A stretch of 48,841 nucleotides of DNA from Akkermansiaceae bacterium UBA5689. Its GTDB lineage: Bacteria > Verrucomicrobiota > Verrucomicrobiia > Verrucomicrobiales > Akkermansiaceae. The translations under genes and the position numbers were made by a program. Below, in pieces: positions 35,105 through 43,165 of this stretch. Numbering within the stretch: position 1 is the first letter of the stretch; each line of letters opens with the position of its first letter. The notes below the pieces were generated by a model, which searched no databases, was not told where the DNA came from, and saw nothing but the letters and a program-made list of their open reading frames with translations. The DNA lies in the NCBI GenBank assembly GCA_002420305.1, contig DIHT01000069.1:1-48841 (forward strand), written 5' to 3'.

Positions 35105-35884
35105 ATGAACCGGATTCCCCCTCTGACCGCCGTATATCTGATCCTGCTGGGTGGGATTCTCCTCCACGCTGAAGACCGCTCGTGGCGCAGCGCTAATGGG
35201 AATCAAAGCTTCCGAGCAGAATTTGTCTCATCCGATGGGTCCAGTGTGCTTTTACGAAAGCCCGACCGCAACACCGTGACGGTGGCCCTGAGCAACCTGC
35301 ATCCCTCCGACCGTGACTGGGTAAAACAATATCTGAAGCGGAACCAAGCCAAACCAGAGGCGGAAATCGCAGGTGCTTGCTTTGACCGTCTCACCTACGG
35401 TGATAATCGTGCGACGGTGACCCAAAAGCTCCGCGATAGCCCATCAGTCAGCAAGACGCTCGACGACCGGCTGGTTGGTCGCACTGGGCTGAACGGGATT
35501 TACCGCACCTCAGTCGCCGGGGAAGAATACCACCTGTTCTTTCAGTGGAGCGACAATGACGAGCTGCAGGAAGTGACCCTTCGCGGAAAGAGTGCGGCCT
35601 CCGCTGAATACGCGAAAAGCCTACAGAAACAATGGATGGGTCTTGTTTCCAAGCTAACCGCAAGCCACGGCTCCCCGCTACAGGCCTCCCGATATCCTTC
35701 TCGGGAGGAACTCTCGGATGGCCAACTCTTGGGCTCACATCTCTGGCATACGGCAGATGAACACTCCATTCTTCTGTGCACCGGGCAGGCCAAGGATGAA
35801 TATCTCGTGGCTGTCAGGTTTGCTGCAGAAAAGATCCCTCCAAAAGTCCTTGAGGAAGTTCCCGCAGAAAAACCAGAGAGATAA
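35105..35884 (+). CDS. Small secreted protein with SHD1-like domain
   Basis: Protein of 259 residues with a signal peptide (PPLTAVYLILLGGILLHA). Right after cleavage comes an SHD1-like fold (RSWRSANGNQSFRAEFVSSD to LSNLHPSDRDWVKQY), a motif frequent in PVC secreted proteins. The remaining 180 residues contain YHLFFQWSDNDELQEVTLRG and are not recognised. The start at 35105 was chosen for the signal peptide. It follows the giant propeller gene by 53 bp on the same strand, so they may be expressed together. Function unknown. Confidence 0.7.
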   Translation: MNRIPPLTAVYLILLGGILLHAEDRSWRSANGNQSFRAEFVSSDGSSVLLRKPDRNTVTVALSNLHPSDRDWVKQYLKRNQAKPEAEIAGACFDRLTYGDNRATVTQKLRDSPSVSKTLDDRLVGRTGLNGIYRTSVAGEEYHLFFQWSDNDELQEVTLRGKSAASAEYAKSLQKQWMGLVSKLTASHGSPLQASRYPSREELSDGQLLGSHLWHTADEHSILLCTGQAKDEYLVAVRFAAEKIPPKVLEEVPAEKPER

Positions 35885-35962
35885 CCCACGGGACCTAGAG
35901 CCATCTGCGGTCGCAGGGCCATGCTGCTGCTCTCCCCAGCGAAAGACCTTGGACAGCGCCCT

Positions 35963-36670
35963 CTATGGGGTCTCTACTCGGACGTATTTGGTAACCCGTC
36001 CGTGGACATTCCACTCCTGCGCGTAAAGAGCGCCATGGACATCGAACGTGCAGCCATGCACCGCAACCAGATCTCCCTCATGCCAGTGCTCCGGAGAAAT
36101 CTGATTACTCGCTTTCTGCCGATCCTTCCGCTCATCACCAAGTCGGGAAATCAGCTTGTAGTCCTTCCCGTAAAGAGAAACCCGCCCATCCAGCTCCCCT
36201 ACTGCAAGAACGTCCCCGTGGATATCAGCAGCACACGGCCGACCGAGCTGGTCATCGATGGTCCCAATGAAATTTCCTTCCATGTCGTAGTGTTGCAACC
36301 GGTTGTTCTGGCGATCACTGATCAGCAGGGTCGGCTTCTCTCCCCGGGAATCGACCAGAATATTGTGACAAATATCGAACTTTCCCTCCTCCTTACCCTT
36401 GCCTCCAAAACTTTTCATATAGTTCCGATTCCTGTCATAGAGGTGCACAAGCGATTTACCGTACCCGTCCACAATGATCACTCTTCCATCGGGGCTTACA
36501 TCCATATCCGTGGGATTATATTCCCCCCTGCTTTTATACATCCCGGGGACGTCCGGGGGGCCAATGATCTGCCACACGACGGTTCCGTCGGGCTTGACGG
36601 CAACCACACGCTTAATCCGGGGCATCGCAAGCAACAGGATTTCCTCACCCTCGAAGCGACGTACTTTCAT
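35963..36670 (-). CDS. NHL-type propeller protein, C-terminal fragment
   Basis: Larger part (235 residues) of what looks like one propeller protein split between two frames. NHL-like blades are visible: YNPTDMDVSPDGRVIIVDGYGKSLVHLYD, GGKGKEEGKFDICHNILVD, LLISDRQNNRLQHYDMEG and VHGCTFDVHGALYAQEWN. Such proteins fold as six-bladed propellers related to peptidylglycine alpha-hydroxylating lyase. The fragment has no signal peptide. It begins at ATGA overlapping the stop of the upstream fragment, so it could be reached by termination-reinitiation or by a -1 slip. See the matching N-terminal entry. Confidence 0.65.
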   Translation of the reverse strand: MKVRRFEGEEILLLAMPRIKRVVAVKPDGTVVWQIIGPPDVPGMYKSRGEYNPTDMDVSPDGRVIIVDGYGKSLVHLYDRNRNYMKSFGGKGKEEGKFDICHNILVDSRGEKPTLLISDRQNNRLQHYDMEGNFIGTIDDQLGRPCAADIHGDVLAVGELDGRVSLYGKDYKLISRLGDERKDRQKASNQISPEHWHEGDLVAVHGCTFDVHGALYAQEWNVHGRVTKYVRVETP

Positions 36671-36966
36671 TCCATGGCCCCTTTGAACACCTTTCCCCCC
36701 TTGGTTCTTATGTCCCCACGGTAGTTGCCATCCGAGCCAATGACCTGGATCGTGTTGCCCGTCGCAATGTAGACGTTTCCCTTGCTGTCAGAGGCAAGAT
36801 CGCCATGAAGATTCCCAAGGCTCTTCCCCTCCGGATAATTGGGCCACCCAGGAACCGTTTCGTAGACACCAGCGCCCTGACCAGTACGGGCAGGCGCCGT
36901 TTCCTCCGCGCCATGGGCCGGAGACAGAAGAAGGACCAGTGGCAGAAGAGCCGAGCAAATTTTCAT
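36667..36966 (-). CDS. NHL-type propeller protein, N-terminal fragment
   Basis: Fragment of 99 residues with a signal peptide (MKICSALLPLVLLLSPAHG) and the first propeller blade (GNLHGDLASDSKGNVYIATGNTIQVIGSDGNY). It ends in KVFKGAME and stops at TGA. The downstream fragment continues the same blade (MKVRRFEGEEILLL), as expected from intact family members, where a segment such as GxxGMKVR is continuous. Adding one A at the junction would join the frames. A real frameshift, programmed slip, coupled genes or a sequencing error are all possible. The start at 36966 was chosen for the signal peptide. Confidence 0.6.
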   Translation of the reverse strand: MKICSALLPLVLLLSPAHGAEETAPARTGQGAGVYETVPGWPNYPEGKSLGNLHGDLASDSKGNVYIATGNTIQVIGSDGNYRGDIRTKGGKVFKGAME

Positions 36967-37054
36967 AACAATAAAATGGTATGTTCGGAGCAGTGAACCC
37001 CACATCACACCCAAGGTCGATGCCTCTTTATCTTGCTCCAGTCACACTCCTGGG

Positions 37055-40000
37055 CTAGCGCCCTCCCCGGGAGGATCTCTCCCGCAACAATCCAGCGACC
37101 TTAGGCCTCTGTTGCTGGATCAAATCGACGTTCAGGTCGAGATTGGAACCGCCGATGACCCCCTCATAAAACTGGCGTAATCCGCTACTCCATTGACCGG
37201 AAACCGTATCAACTGCTGCTTCCCCACGCTGGTTTTTCTTAGTGAGCGATGCTCCGTTTGCCAGAAGGAATTCAATCATGTCTTCCCTACATAGAAACGC
37301 GGCCAGATGCAGGGGAGTATTCCCGTCACGATTATGATAGGAGACACTGACTTTGTGCTCCTTTACGAGGAACCTTGCGATGTTCATCCGGCCGTGGAAG
37401 ACCGCCGTAGAAAGGGGAGTCATGCCTCCATCTCCATAACGGCGGGCATTCGTAGGCGCTCCAGCCCGAATAGAGCGTCGGACAGCCGCGATATCACCAC
37501 GTTCAATCGCCTCCGCTAATCTATCCCGCAATCCTGAGGGATCATTCGTGGAGCGAGCCTCGCGAGGCGCCGCCTCATCACGTCCGGTATGGAAGATAAA
37601 GTCATTGCTGAAAAGGCCACTGGGGTTTTGGACTTGAAGAAAATGCATTCCCGGGGCCGGGAGGGTCTCTAGTTCGATCGAAATCCGGTCCGTCCTGAGG
37701 TTCCTTACCGTTGCGGGCACTCTCCTGCCATTCACGATAACCGTCGCTCCATCCCTGACATGCCGGGCACCCAAGACCATCGTCTTCTCTGAATCATTAA
37801 GTCTCGGAAAGCGCTGTCTTCCTACCTGAGCGTGGAGAGATCCCCGCGTCCAGAGAGCCGGCTGCGGGTGATCGTAGTCGTCATTGACTCCGTGTCGCCC
37901 GGTAAGCGTCCCTACGAATGTTCCTGCCGCCGCCGCTTCCAAAAGACGTTCCCGGCTGATCGTCCTACGCTCCTTACCCGTAGTGGCATAACTGGTGCCA
38001 TCGAATTGCAAGACTACCGAACGGCCTGCCCCTTCCTGCATTTGCACCCCATCACACTGCAGGATAATGCCCTCCTCTCGAGCAGAAGTTTCCAGAGCTT
38101 CTATCAGATCAAGAGTCAGCTTTTCGCCCGCGGTCGCCCGGTTCAGAGTTACCTGCCTTGCGAACGACCCAGAAAACCCAGTGCTCCCTTCGGTCACCAT
38201 CTCCCAGACCGGGTCAAACTCTTCGCGTCCCTGCCATGAGAATTTCCAGATCGCCCGCTCGGAATTTCCTGCCTCGGCAACTCGCCGATAAAAATCGAAA
38301 TCGATAATATTCAGCCGGCCCTGCGGCAGAATCAAAAAACGGTCATACGCGCCCCTCCAGGTAGGGGCATCCATCCCCGTCCCGGGTGTGTTGGTGCTGA
38401 CCAAAAAGGGCATGCGGTGACAATCACCACAAACATTCATCCCTTTCGATTCCTTGTTACCTACGACATGGAACTGCCTGAAGCCTTCCTCTGCTCTCTT
38501 GGTAAGCTTGTTATCGAAAGCCCGGCGCTGCGCAGGTGGATAAGTAATGTTGAGAAGAAACTTTGCCATATCGTCCCTCTCCTTTGCCGACAGAAGCCCA
38601 GGTTTGCCCTCGTCGTTCTCGGTGCTCGTTCCTACCATCAACATTGTTGTCGCAAGACTGCCGTCGATGACGTGACGCGTCGCACTCTCTGGTTTTGCGG
38701 GATCACTGTTAGGAGCCTCATGCCTCCGTATATTTGCACTGTTGTTCCCTCCATAGGGATCCCCGGGAATACCGTCCCAATGGAAGGGCGCCGTATCCCG
38801 TAAGCCCCGCACTGGCATCGTGGAACGCGGCATGATCTGATTCCCCCCGGTGACAACTGGGGTCTTCAATACCCAAAGAAGCTGGTCGGTGTGGCCATCC
38901 GGATGACAACTGGCACAGGAGAACGTCGCCGTCGTGGAAGCAGAAGCTTTGTTGAAAGCGATTCTTCCCATCTTGAACTCCGGGTGAGTGGGGTCTTCGA
39001 GAACGATACTCGCCTCCACCTTCGGATCGGCCAAATTACTAAGATCCAGCACCGAAACCGTGTTCGCCACTGCGTTGAGCACCCATGCCCCGGTCGGGGT
39101 GCCCCTTTGGTTCTCTACAAGAGCAATACCGCGGGGAACGGAATCGACCTTAACCCGCCCCAGGATCGATCCGTTGGTCGCATCCAGAACACATACCATA
39201 TCGGATCCTGCGGCGCTCACCACCAATGTGGCATCATCCCCGCTTACCTGAAGGCCATAGGGCGTGGCCAAAGCCTCACTCCGTTTCGGATGCTTCGGCG
39301 GCCGAGGCTCTAAATCATAGAACTTGGGCTTGGCTTTTTCTCCTGCAGGGACCTTTGTAATCTGATTGAGGAAGGCACGGTTCCCCAGCTCTGCAAGACC
39401 ATGCTTCCCTGTCCCTGCCCGGCCATTGATGTCATTCCGGGCATCTGTCTGCGCAATGAACACATCTCCTTTCGAATTTACTGCCAGCCCATAAAGCAGT
39501 GTTCCGAGAGTATCCACAGTCCTGACGAGGCGGTCGGTCCTCGTATCAAAGATATAAAGATCCCGGTCTGGAACACGAGGGTGCTTGACGATATCGGTCA
39601 CGTGCCCGAGGGAGAGCACGTTGTTGTGGGCGATCGAGTGCTCATGCGCATTGAAGGTTACCAGGTCACCATCCAGCTTGTAGCCCCCGGAAAGCTGGGT
39701 CTTGTTGTTGGATTCGAAAGGAACAACATAGAGTAACCCGTTTTTCACCATGATGGCTCTTGGGTCCTGCGCGGTAATCCTCAATCGCTTTTCAACCTTA
39801 CGGGTCCGCGTGTTGACCACCGCGATCCGATTTTCTGAAGAGAGTGCAACATACGCCTTGTCGTCGCTTGCGAACGCTATTCCAACGGGCTCGTCAAACC
39901 GGGTTGCCCTCGTTCGGGAGTCAATGTCCTGAATAGTTCCTACAACGTGAAACCGCGTGGCGCTCTCTCTCGCGAGATCGATCACACTCACCGAATCGGA

Positions 40001-40285
40001 CACGTGGTTGGAAACCCACAGCTCCTCGCCGTCCGGGCGCAGAGCTAATCCGACCGGGTCCACCCCGACGGAAATCCGCCTTACAATCTTACGGGTCCTC
40101 CGGTCAATGACATCGACGGTATCCGCAGGGGTATTTACCACGAACACGTGGCCCTCGCTAATGACAAGCGGCTTGGAATGCGGGCTCAGGAAGGAAGGGT
40201 GCCCGACCTTCGCCGGCACGGCCGGAGCCCCTATGGCAAGACAGCTCACCAACAGGAAAGCACATGCAGGCACTAGAACCCTCAT
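37055..40285 (-). CDS. YVTN propeller, di-haem and ankyrin fusion protein
   Basis: Exported protein of 1076 residues. The Met at 40285 opens a signal peptide (MRVLVPACAFLLVSCLAIGA); 38 upstream codons look non-coding. Residues about 30-430 form YVTN-type propeller repeats (VDVIDRRTRKIVRRISVGVDPVGLA and similar). A di-haem cytochrome-c-peroxidase-like region follows, with Cys457-Cys460-His461 (CASCH) and Cys619-Cys622-His623 (CGDCH), then a region with an IPT/TIG-like fold (VIVNGRRVPATVRNL). At the C-terminus are two or three ankyrin repeats (NRDGNTPLHLAAFLCREDMIEFLL). The combination suggests an envelope redox protein with a protein-binding tail. Confidence 0.82.
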   Translation of the reverse strand: MRVLVPACAFLLVSCLAIGAPAVPAKVGHPSFLSPHSKPLVISEGHVFVVNTPADTVDVIDRRTRKIVRRISVGVDPVGLALRPDGEELWVSNHVSDSVSVIDLARESATRFHVVGTIQDIDSRTRATRFDEPVGIAFASDDKAYVALSSENRIAVVNTRTRKVEKRLRITAQDPRAIMVKNGLLYVVPFESNNKTQLSGGYKLDGDLVTFNAHEHSIAHNNVLSLGHVTDIVKHPRVPDRDLYIFDTRTDRLVRTVDTLGTLLYGLAVNSKGDVFIAQTDARNDINGRAGTGKHGLAELGNRAFLNQITKVPAGEKAKPKFYDLEPRPPKHPKRSEALATPYGLQVSGDDATLVVSAAGSDMVCVLDATNGSILGRVKVDSVPRGIALVENQRGTPTGAWVLNAVANTVSVLDLSNLADPKVEASIVLEDPTHPEFKMGRIAFNKASASTTATFSCASCHPDGHTDQLLWVLKTPVVTGGNQIMPRSTMPVRGLRDTAPFHWDGIPGDPYGGNNSANIRRHEAPNSDPAKPESATRHVIDGSLATTMLMVGTSTENDEGKPGLLSAKERDDMAKFLLNITYPPAQRRAFDNKLTKRAEEGFRQFHVVGNKESKGMNVCGDCHRMPFLVSTNTPGTGMDAPTWRGAYDRFLILPQGRLNIIDFDFYRRVAEAGNSERAIWKFSWQGREEFDPVWEMVTEGSTGFSGSFARQVTLNRATAGEKLTLDLIEALETSAREEGIILQCDGVQMQEGAGRSVVLQFDGTSYATTGKERRTISRERLLEAAAAGTFVGTLTGRHGVNDDYDHPQPALWTRGSLHAQVGRQRFPRLNDSEKTMVLGARHVRDGATVIVNGRRVPATVRNLRTDRISIELETLPAPGMHFLQVQNPSGLFSNDFIFHTGRDEAAPREARSTNDPSGLRDRLAEAIERGDIAAVRRSIRAGAPTNARRYGDGGMTPLSTAVFHGRMNIARFLVKEHKVSVSYHNRDGNTPLHLAAFLCREDMIEFLLANGASLTKKNQRGEAAVDTVSGQWSSGLRQFYEGVIGGSNLDLNVDLIQQQRPKVAGLLRERSSRGGR

Positions 40286-40355
40286 AATGGGCCGGTAAAC
40301 TCCGTCCCGGAGAGAGGGATCACCAAGGAATGGGGCTGTTGTCAAAGTGCCAGCC

Positions 40356-41540
40356 CTAGCGGCCCTTTCCAAGGCGCTTCCGAAGTTCCGCATTCTCACG
40401 TTTCAGAGCCTCAACGGCACGTCTTAGAGCTTCCGCGTCTCCACTCGGGCTCTTCTTCGCGGGAGGACGCGGCTTCAGAGCCTCCGTCGCACGTTTGAGA
40501 TCCTCTGCTTCTCCGCCCGGGCGCTTTTTCGCAGAAGGACCCTGCTTTTCCTGCCCACCAAACATTTTTTTCTTCAGCTCTTCAATTTTTGCCATGCCAT
40601 CCCTCTTCGACATCTTGCCCTCCTTCACCGCTGCCCAGATCTCTTCCTCCATGGCACGGAACTTTCCTCCGCGCTCATTCTTCCCCTGTTCTCCTCGACC
40701 CTGCTTCTCTCCTGGCCCAAACATTTTTTTCTTCAGCTCTTCAAGTTTTGCCATGCCATCCCCCTTCGACATCTTACCCTCCTTGACGGCTGCCAAGATC
40801 TCTTCTTCCATGGCACGGAATTTGGCGGCTCCGTCGCTCTTTTTGCCCTCACCCTCGGGTCTCTTCGCTTCTCCCTTGCCACCGACAGCCTTTCTCATCT
40901 CGCCCAGACGCTTCACTGCGTCTTCTCTGGAAATTTTACCCGCCTTGACGGCTTCTCTGATCCGAGCCTCACCCCGGCGATAGTCCTCAACACTAAGACT
41001 AGGTCTACCGCCTTCCTGCACCTTCTGTCCAGCGGCAGCCTTACGCAGTCCCTCGAGGCGCTTCCGTGCCTCTTCCCGGGAAATCTTACCCTCCTCTGCC
41101 GCAGCTCTGATTCTCTTCTCACCACGCAAAGGCGTATCGGTATTCTGCTCTTCTCTTCCGGCTCCCTTCCCTCCGACCATCTGGCGCATTTGCGCAAGCC
41201 GCTTCTCAGCTGCCTCCTTGGATACTTTTCCAGCCTCTACCGCCTCCTTGATCATCGCCTCACCGCGACGATATTCCTCAGCACTGAGTGTCCGACCACC
41301 CGGCTTCTCCGCACCCTGTGCCTTCCGCATTCCCTCGAGCCGTTTGCGGGCTTCTTCCTTTGAAATCTTACCTTCCTCCACCGCAGCCCTGATCCTCTTC
41401 TCACCACGAAGGGGCGTATCTGCCTTCTTCGTGTGTTGGTGCTCATCGCCAGACTTATTGCCGTGATGATCGGCTTTCAGGAGGGAGGTCCCTCCTCCAA
41501 ACAGCAGCAATGCTACAACTGAGAATGTGATAGTCTTCAT
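40356..41540 (-). CDS. Secreted helical repeat protein (A-B-A-B-C-C)
   Basis: Protein of 394 residues with a signal peptide (MKTITFSVVALLLFGGG, cleavage near LLKA-D) and a His-rich start (DHHGNKSGDEHQHTKK). From residue 41 it is built of modules around the pattern EGKISKEEARKRLEGM. Unit A begins DTPLRGEKRIRAA at 41 and again at 135. Unit B (YRRGEA-I-EAV-AGK) follows each. Unit C (KFRAMEEEI-AAVKEGKMSK) is at 240 and 293. A Pro/Lys-rich linker leads to a short coiled coil (RRAVEALKRENAELRKRL). Each module resembles a two-helix SHOCT-like element. No known family as a whole; function unknown, possibly a metal-responsive or scaffolding protein. Confidence 0.75.
   Translation of the reverse strand: MKTITFSVVALLLFGGGTSLLKADHHGNKSGDEHQHTKKADTPLRGEKRIRAAVEEGKISKEEARKRLEGMRKAQGAEKPGGRTLSAEEYRRGEAMIKEAVEAGKVSKEAAEKRLAQMRQMVGGKGAGREEQNTDTPLRGEKRIRAAAEEGKISREEARKRLEGLRKAAAGQKVQEGGRPSLSVEDYRRGEARIREAVKAGKISREDAVKRLGEMRKAVGGKGEAKRPEGEGKKSDGAAKFRAMEEEILAAVKEGKMSKGDGMAKLEELKKKMFGPGEKQGRGEQGKNERGGKFRAMEEEIWAAVKEGKMSKRDGMAKIEELKKKMFGGQEKQGPSAKKRPGGEAEDLKRATEALKPRPPAKKSPSGDAEALRRAVEALKRENAELRKRLGKGR
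40557..41420 (-). repeat. In-gene repeats of the A-B-A-B-C-C protein
   Basis: A-B units occupy 41139-41420 and 40824-41138, with a period of 94 codons from the first A to the second. C units start at 40823 and 40664 with a period of 53 codons and are nearly identical in DNA. High similarity at the nucleotide level points to recent duplication or gene conversion and makes copy number prone to change. Confidence 0.75.
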
Positions 41541-41563
41541 AAATTTGGTTGTTCTGAGCTTAC

Positions 41564-41592
41564 ATTGTAGCATAGCGGGCTACTCGCCCGAA
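41564..41592 (-). promoter_or_regulatory. Candidate promoter of the repeat-protein gene
   Basis: On the minus strand TACAAT (41564-41569) matches a -10 box, with TTCGGG (41587-41592) 17 bp upstream as a weak -35. The spacer holds a perfect inverted repeat CGGGC-5-nt-GCCCG (41576-41590) that could bind a regulator between the boxes. The transcript would start some 15-20 bp before the ATG, leaving a very short leader. Confidence 0.42.
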
Positions 41593-41729
41593 CTCCGCAA
41601 CATTTTCACGCTCGGGGTAACCCGGTCGTGGGGCTCAGACAAGGGAGAAAGGCGTTTCAGGAGGGCTCCTCTTGAGAAATTTGACTAATGATCATCAAAA
41701 GTGCTGAACCCCGGCCTCAGTTGTCGTTA

Positions 41730-43091
41730 TCAGACGGTCAAAGTAGCAACGTCCACACTCTCCGAGGAGACCGTCGCAGCGCTACGCAGCAACCTGGTCA
41801 GAACGTTCCGACGGTCGAACTGATAGGCGAACCGGCGAGCACGCTCCGAAAGGGCTCTGCGTTCATCGTCTGACATGGAAGCGACCTCGTTGAGACAGTC
41901 TCTGAGAGCCTCAATATCGCCCGCCGCGTGCTGAAGACAGTTCCCCCCGGACGCCTCCGGAATTCCTCCAGTCCCGGTGGTGATAACCGGACCAAGTCCT
42001 CCGGCCAGCATCTTCTCTGCAACCGCAATCCCAAACGTCTCAACGAACTCAGGCTGCGGCTTACTTGGCAGACACCAAGCGTAACACCCATACATGAGAG
42101 CCCCTTTCTCCTCATCGCTCACATCATCCAAGACCTCGATTGAAGGGTCTTCACAGACAAGGTCCTTAATCTCTTCCTTCATAGGACCATTCCCACAGAT
42201 AATGAGCTTCTTCACTCCATACAATTCACTCTCGCGATAGGCTGCTACCAAGTCATCCACACCCTTTGCTGGAGCGATACGTGAAAGAAACATGACATAG
42301 CCATCCCTCTCGAGCGCCCGCGACGAGAGAACCTCGTCAACCCGCTGGAGATCCTCTTCGATCGATATGTAAGATACCGTATCAATCGCAGGGTAGCTTA
42401 TTTGCACTCTCTCTCTTAGCTGAGTGGCAAAGTCCGTGCCCATTTCAGCATCTACCGCCTCCCCTGATTCAATAATCATATCCCTCGTGAACTCACTGAC
42501 TGCTACCGGGAGGTCATGATCGAGGTAGTTAGCAAGGACCATCTGAGCTGCGCCGGTCTGTCCAGCCTCCAAGGCATTCCTAACTACATTCGTGATGTCC
42601 GACCCCACAGCCTCTCCAACGGTAAAGACATCTGGAGACCTCTCCACCTTCTCAAAAGTCCGTACCGCGTTCATCACCATCTGGCCGTGAGGCACAAGGT
42701 AGAGGTCCATTAACATGACTCTCCCGTGCAGCCCGTGAAGGATGTCCACGAGCTCACCACTGAGAGCGTATCCCAGCCGACCATCAAGCACCTTGTAATC
42801 ACCGACAGGGTTTGGGCGGCAAACCTTGATCCCCGCGGAATAATGCGAGACCGTCTCAAGTGGTTTCAATGGAAGCCCGCTCTCCTCAAGAATATCGATT
42901 GGATAGGTGACGATGTGGACTGATTCCAAGCCCATTTCGATACCGGCTTCAGCGAGATTACGCGCCTCCGTAGAGTGTCCGCAGATAATTGGGTCCGCCC
43001 GGACGACCATTATGAGATGTGAAACCTTGACGAGATCTCTCTGGTGAAAGGCCCCGCTGCTGCGCGGTAAATGCTCAAGTGAAACGCTCAT
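41730..43091 (-). CDS. GT4-family glycosyltransferase
   Basis: Retaining, GT-B fold glycosyltransferase of about 453 residues. The C-terminal domain has the donor-site pattern MFLSRIAPAKGVDDLV, IICGNGPM and the E-x7-E motif with Glu351 and Glu359 in EFVETFGIAVAEKML. The N-terminal domain has VRADPIICGHSTEARNLAEA and DLYLVPHGQMVMNAV, a conserved-looking signature that I cannot link to one acceptor. No signal peptide or membrane segment, so it acts in the cytoplasm. The start at 43091 is one of three possibilities (43145, 43091, 43010). It lies 74 bp behind the GH92-like gene on the same strand, probably in one transcript. Confidence 0.82.
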   Translation of the reverse strand: MSVSLEHLPRSSGAFHQRDLVKVSHLIMVVRADPIICGHSTEARNLAEAGIEMGLESVHIVTYPIDILEESGLPLKPLETVSHYSAGIKVCRPNPVGDYKVLDGRLGYALSGELVDILHGLHGRVMLMDLYLVPHGQMVMNAVRTFEKVERSPDVFTVGEAVGSDITNVVRNALEAGQTGAAQMVLANYLDHDLPVAVSEFTRDMIIESGEAVDAEMGTDFATQLRERVQISYPAIDTVSYISIEEDLQRVDEVLSSRALERDGYVMFLSRIAPAKGVDDLVAAYRESELYGVKKLIICGNGPMKEEIKDLVCEDPSIEVLDDVSDEEKGALMYGCYAWCLPSKPQPEFVETFGIAVAEKMLAGGLGPVITTGTGGIPEASGGNCLQHAAGDIEALRDCLNEVASMSDDERRALSERARRFAYQFDRRNVLTRLLRSAATVSSESVDVATLTV

Positions 43092-43165
43092 TGCTTTGCT
43101 GGTTTTACAAACCCAACGCAGTTCCCATGCCAGCTTCGAGCTCACGCCCCTGCGGGGCTGCTTTC

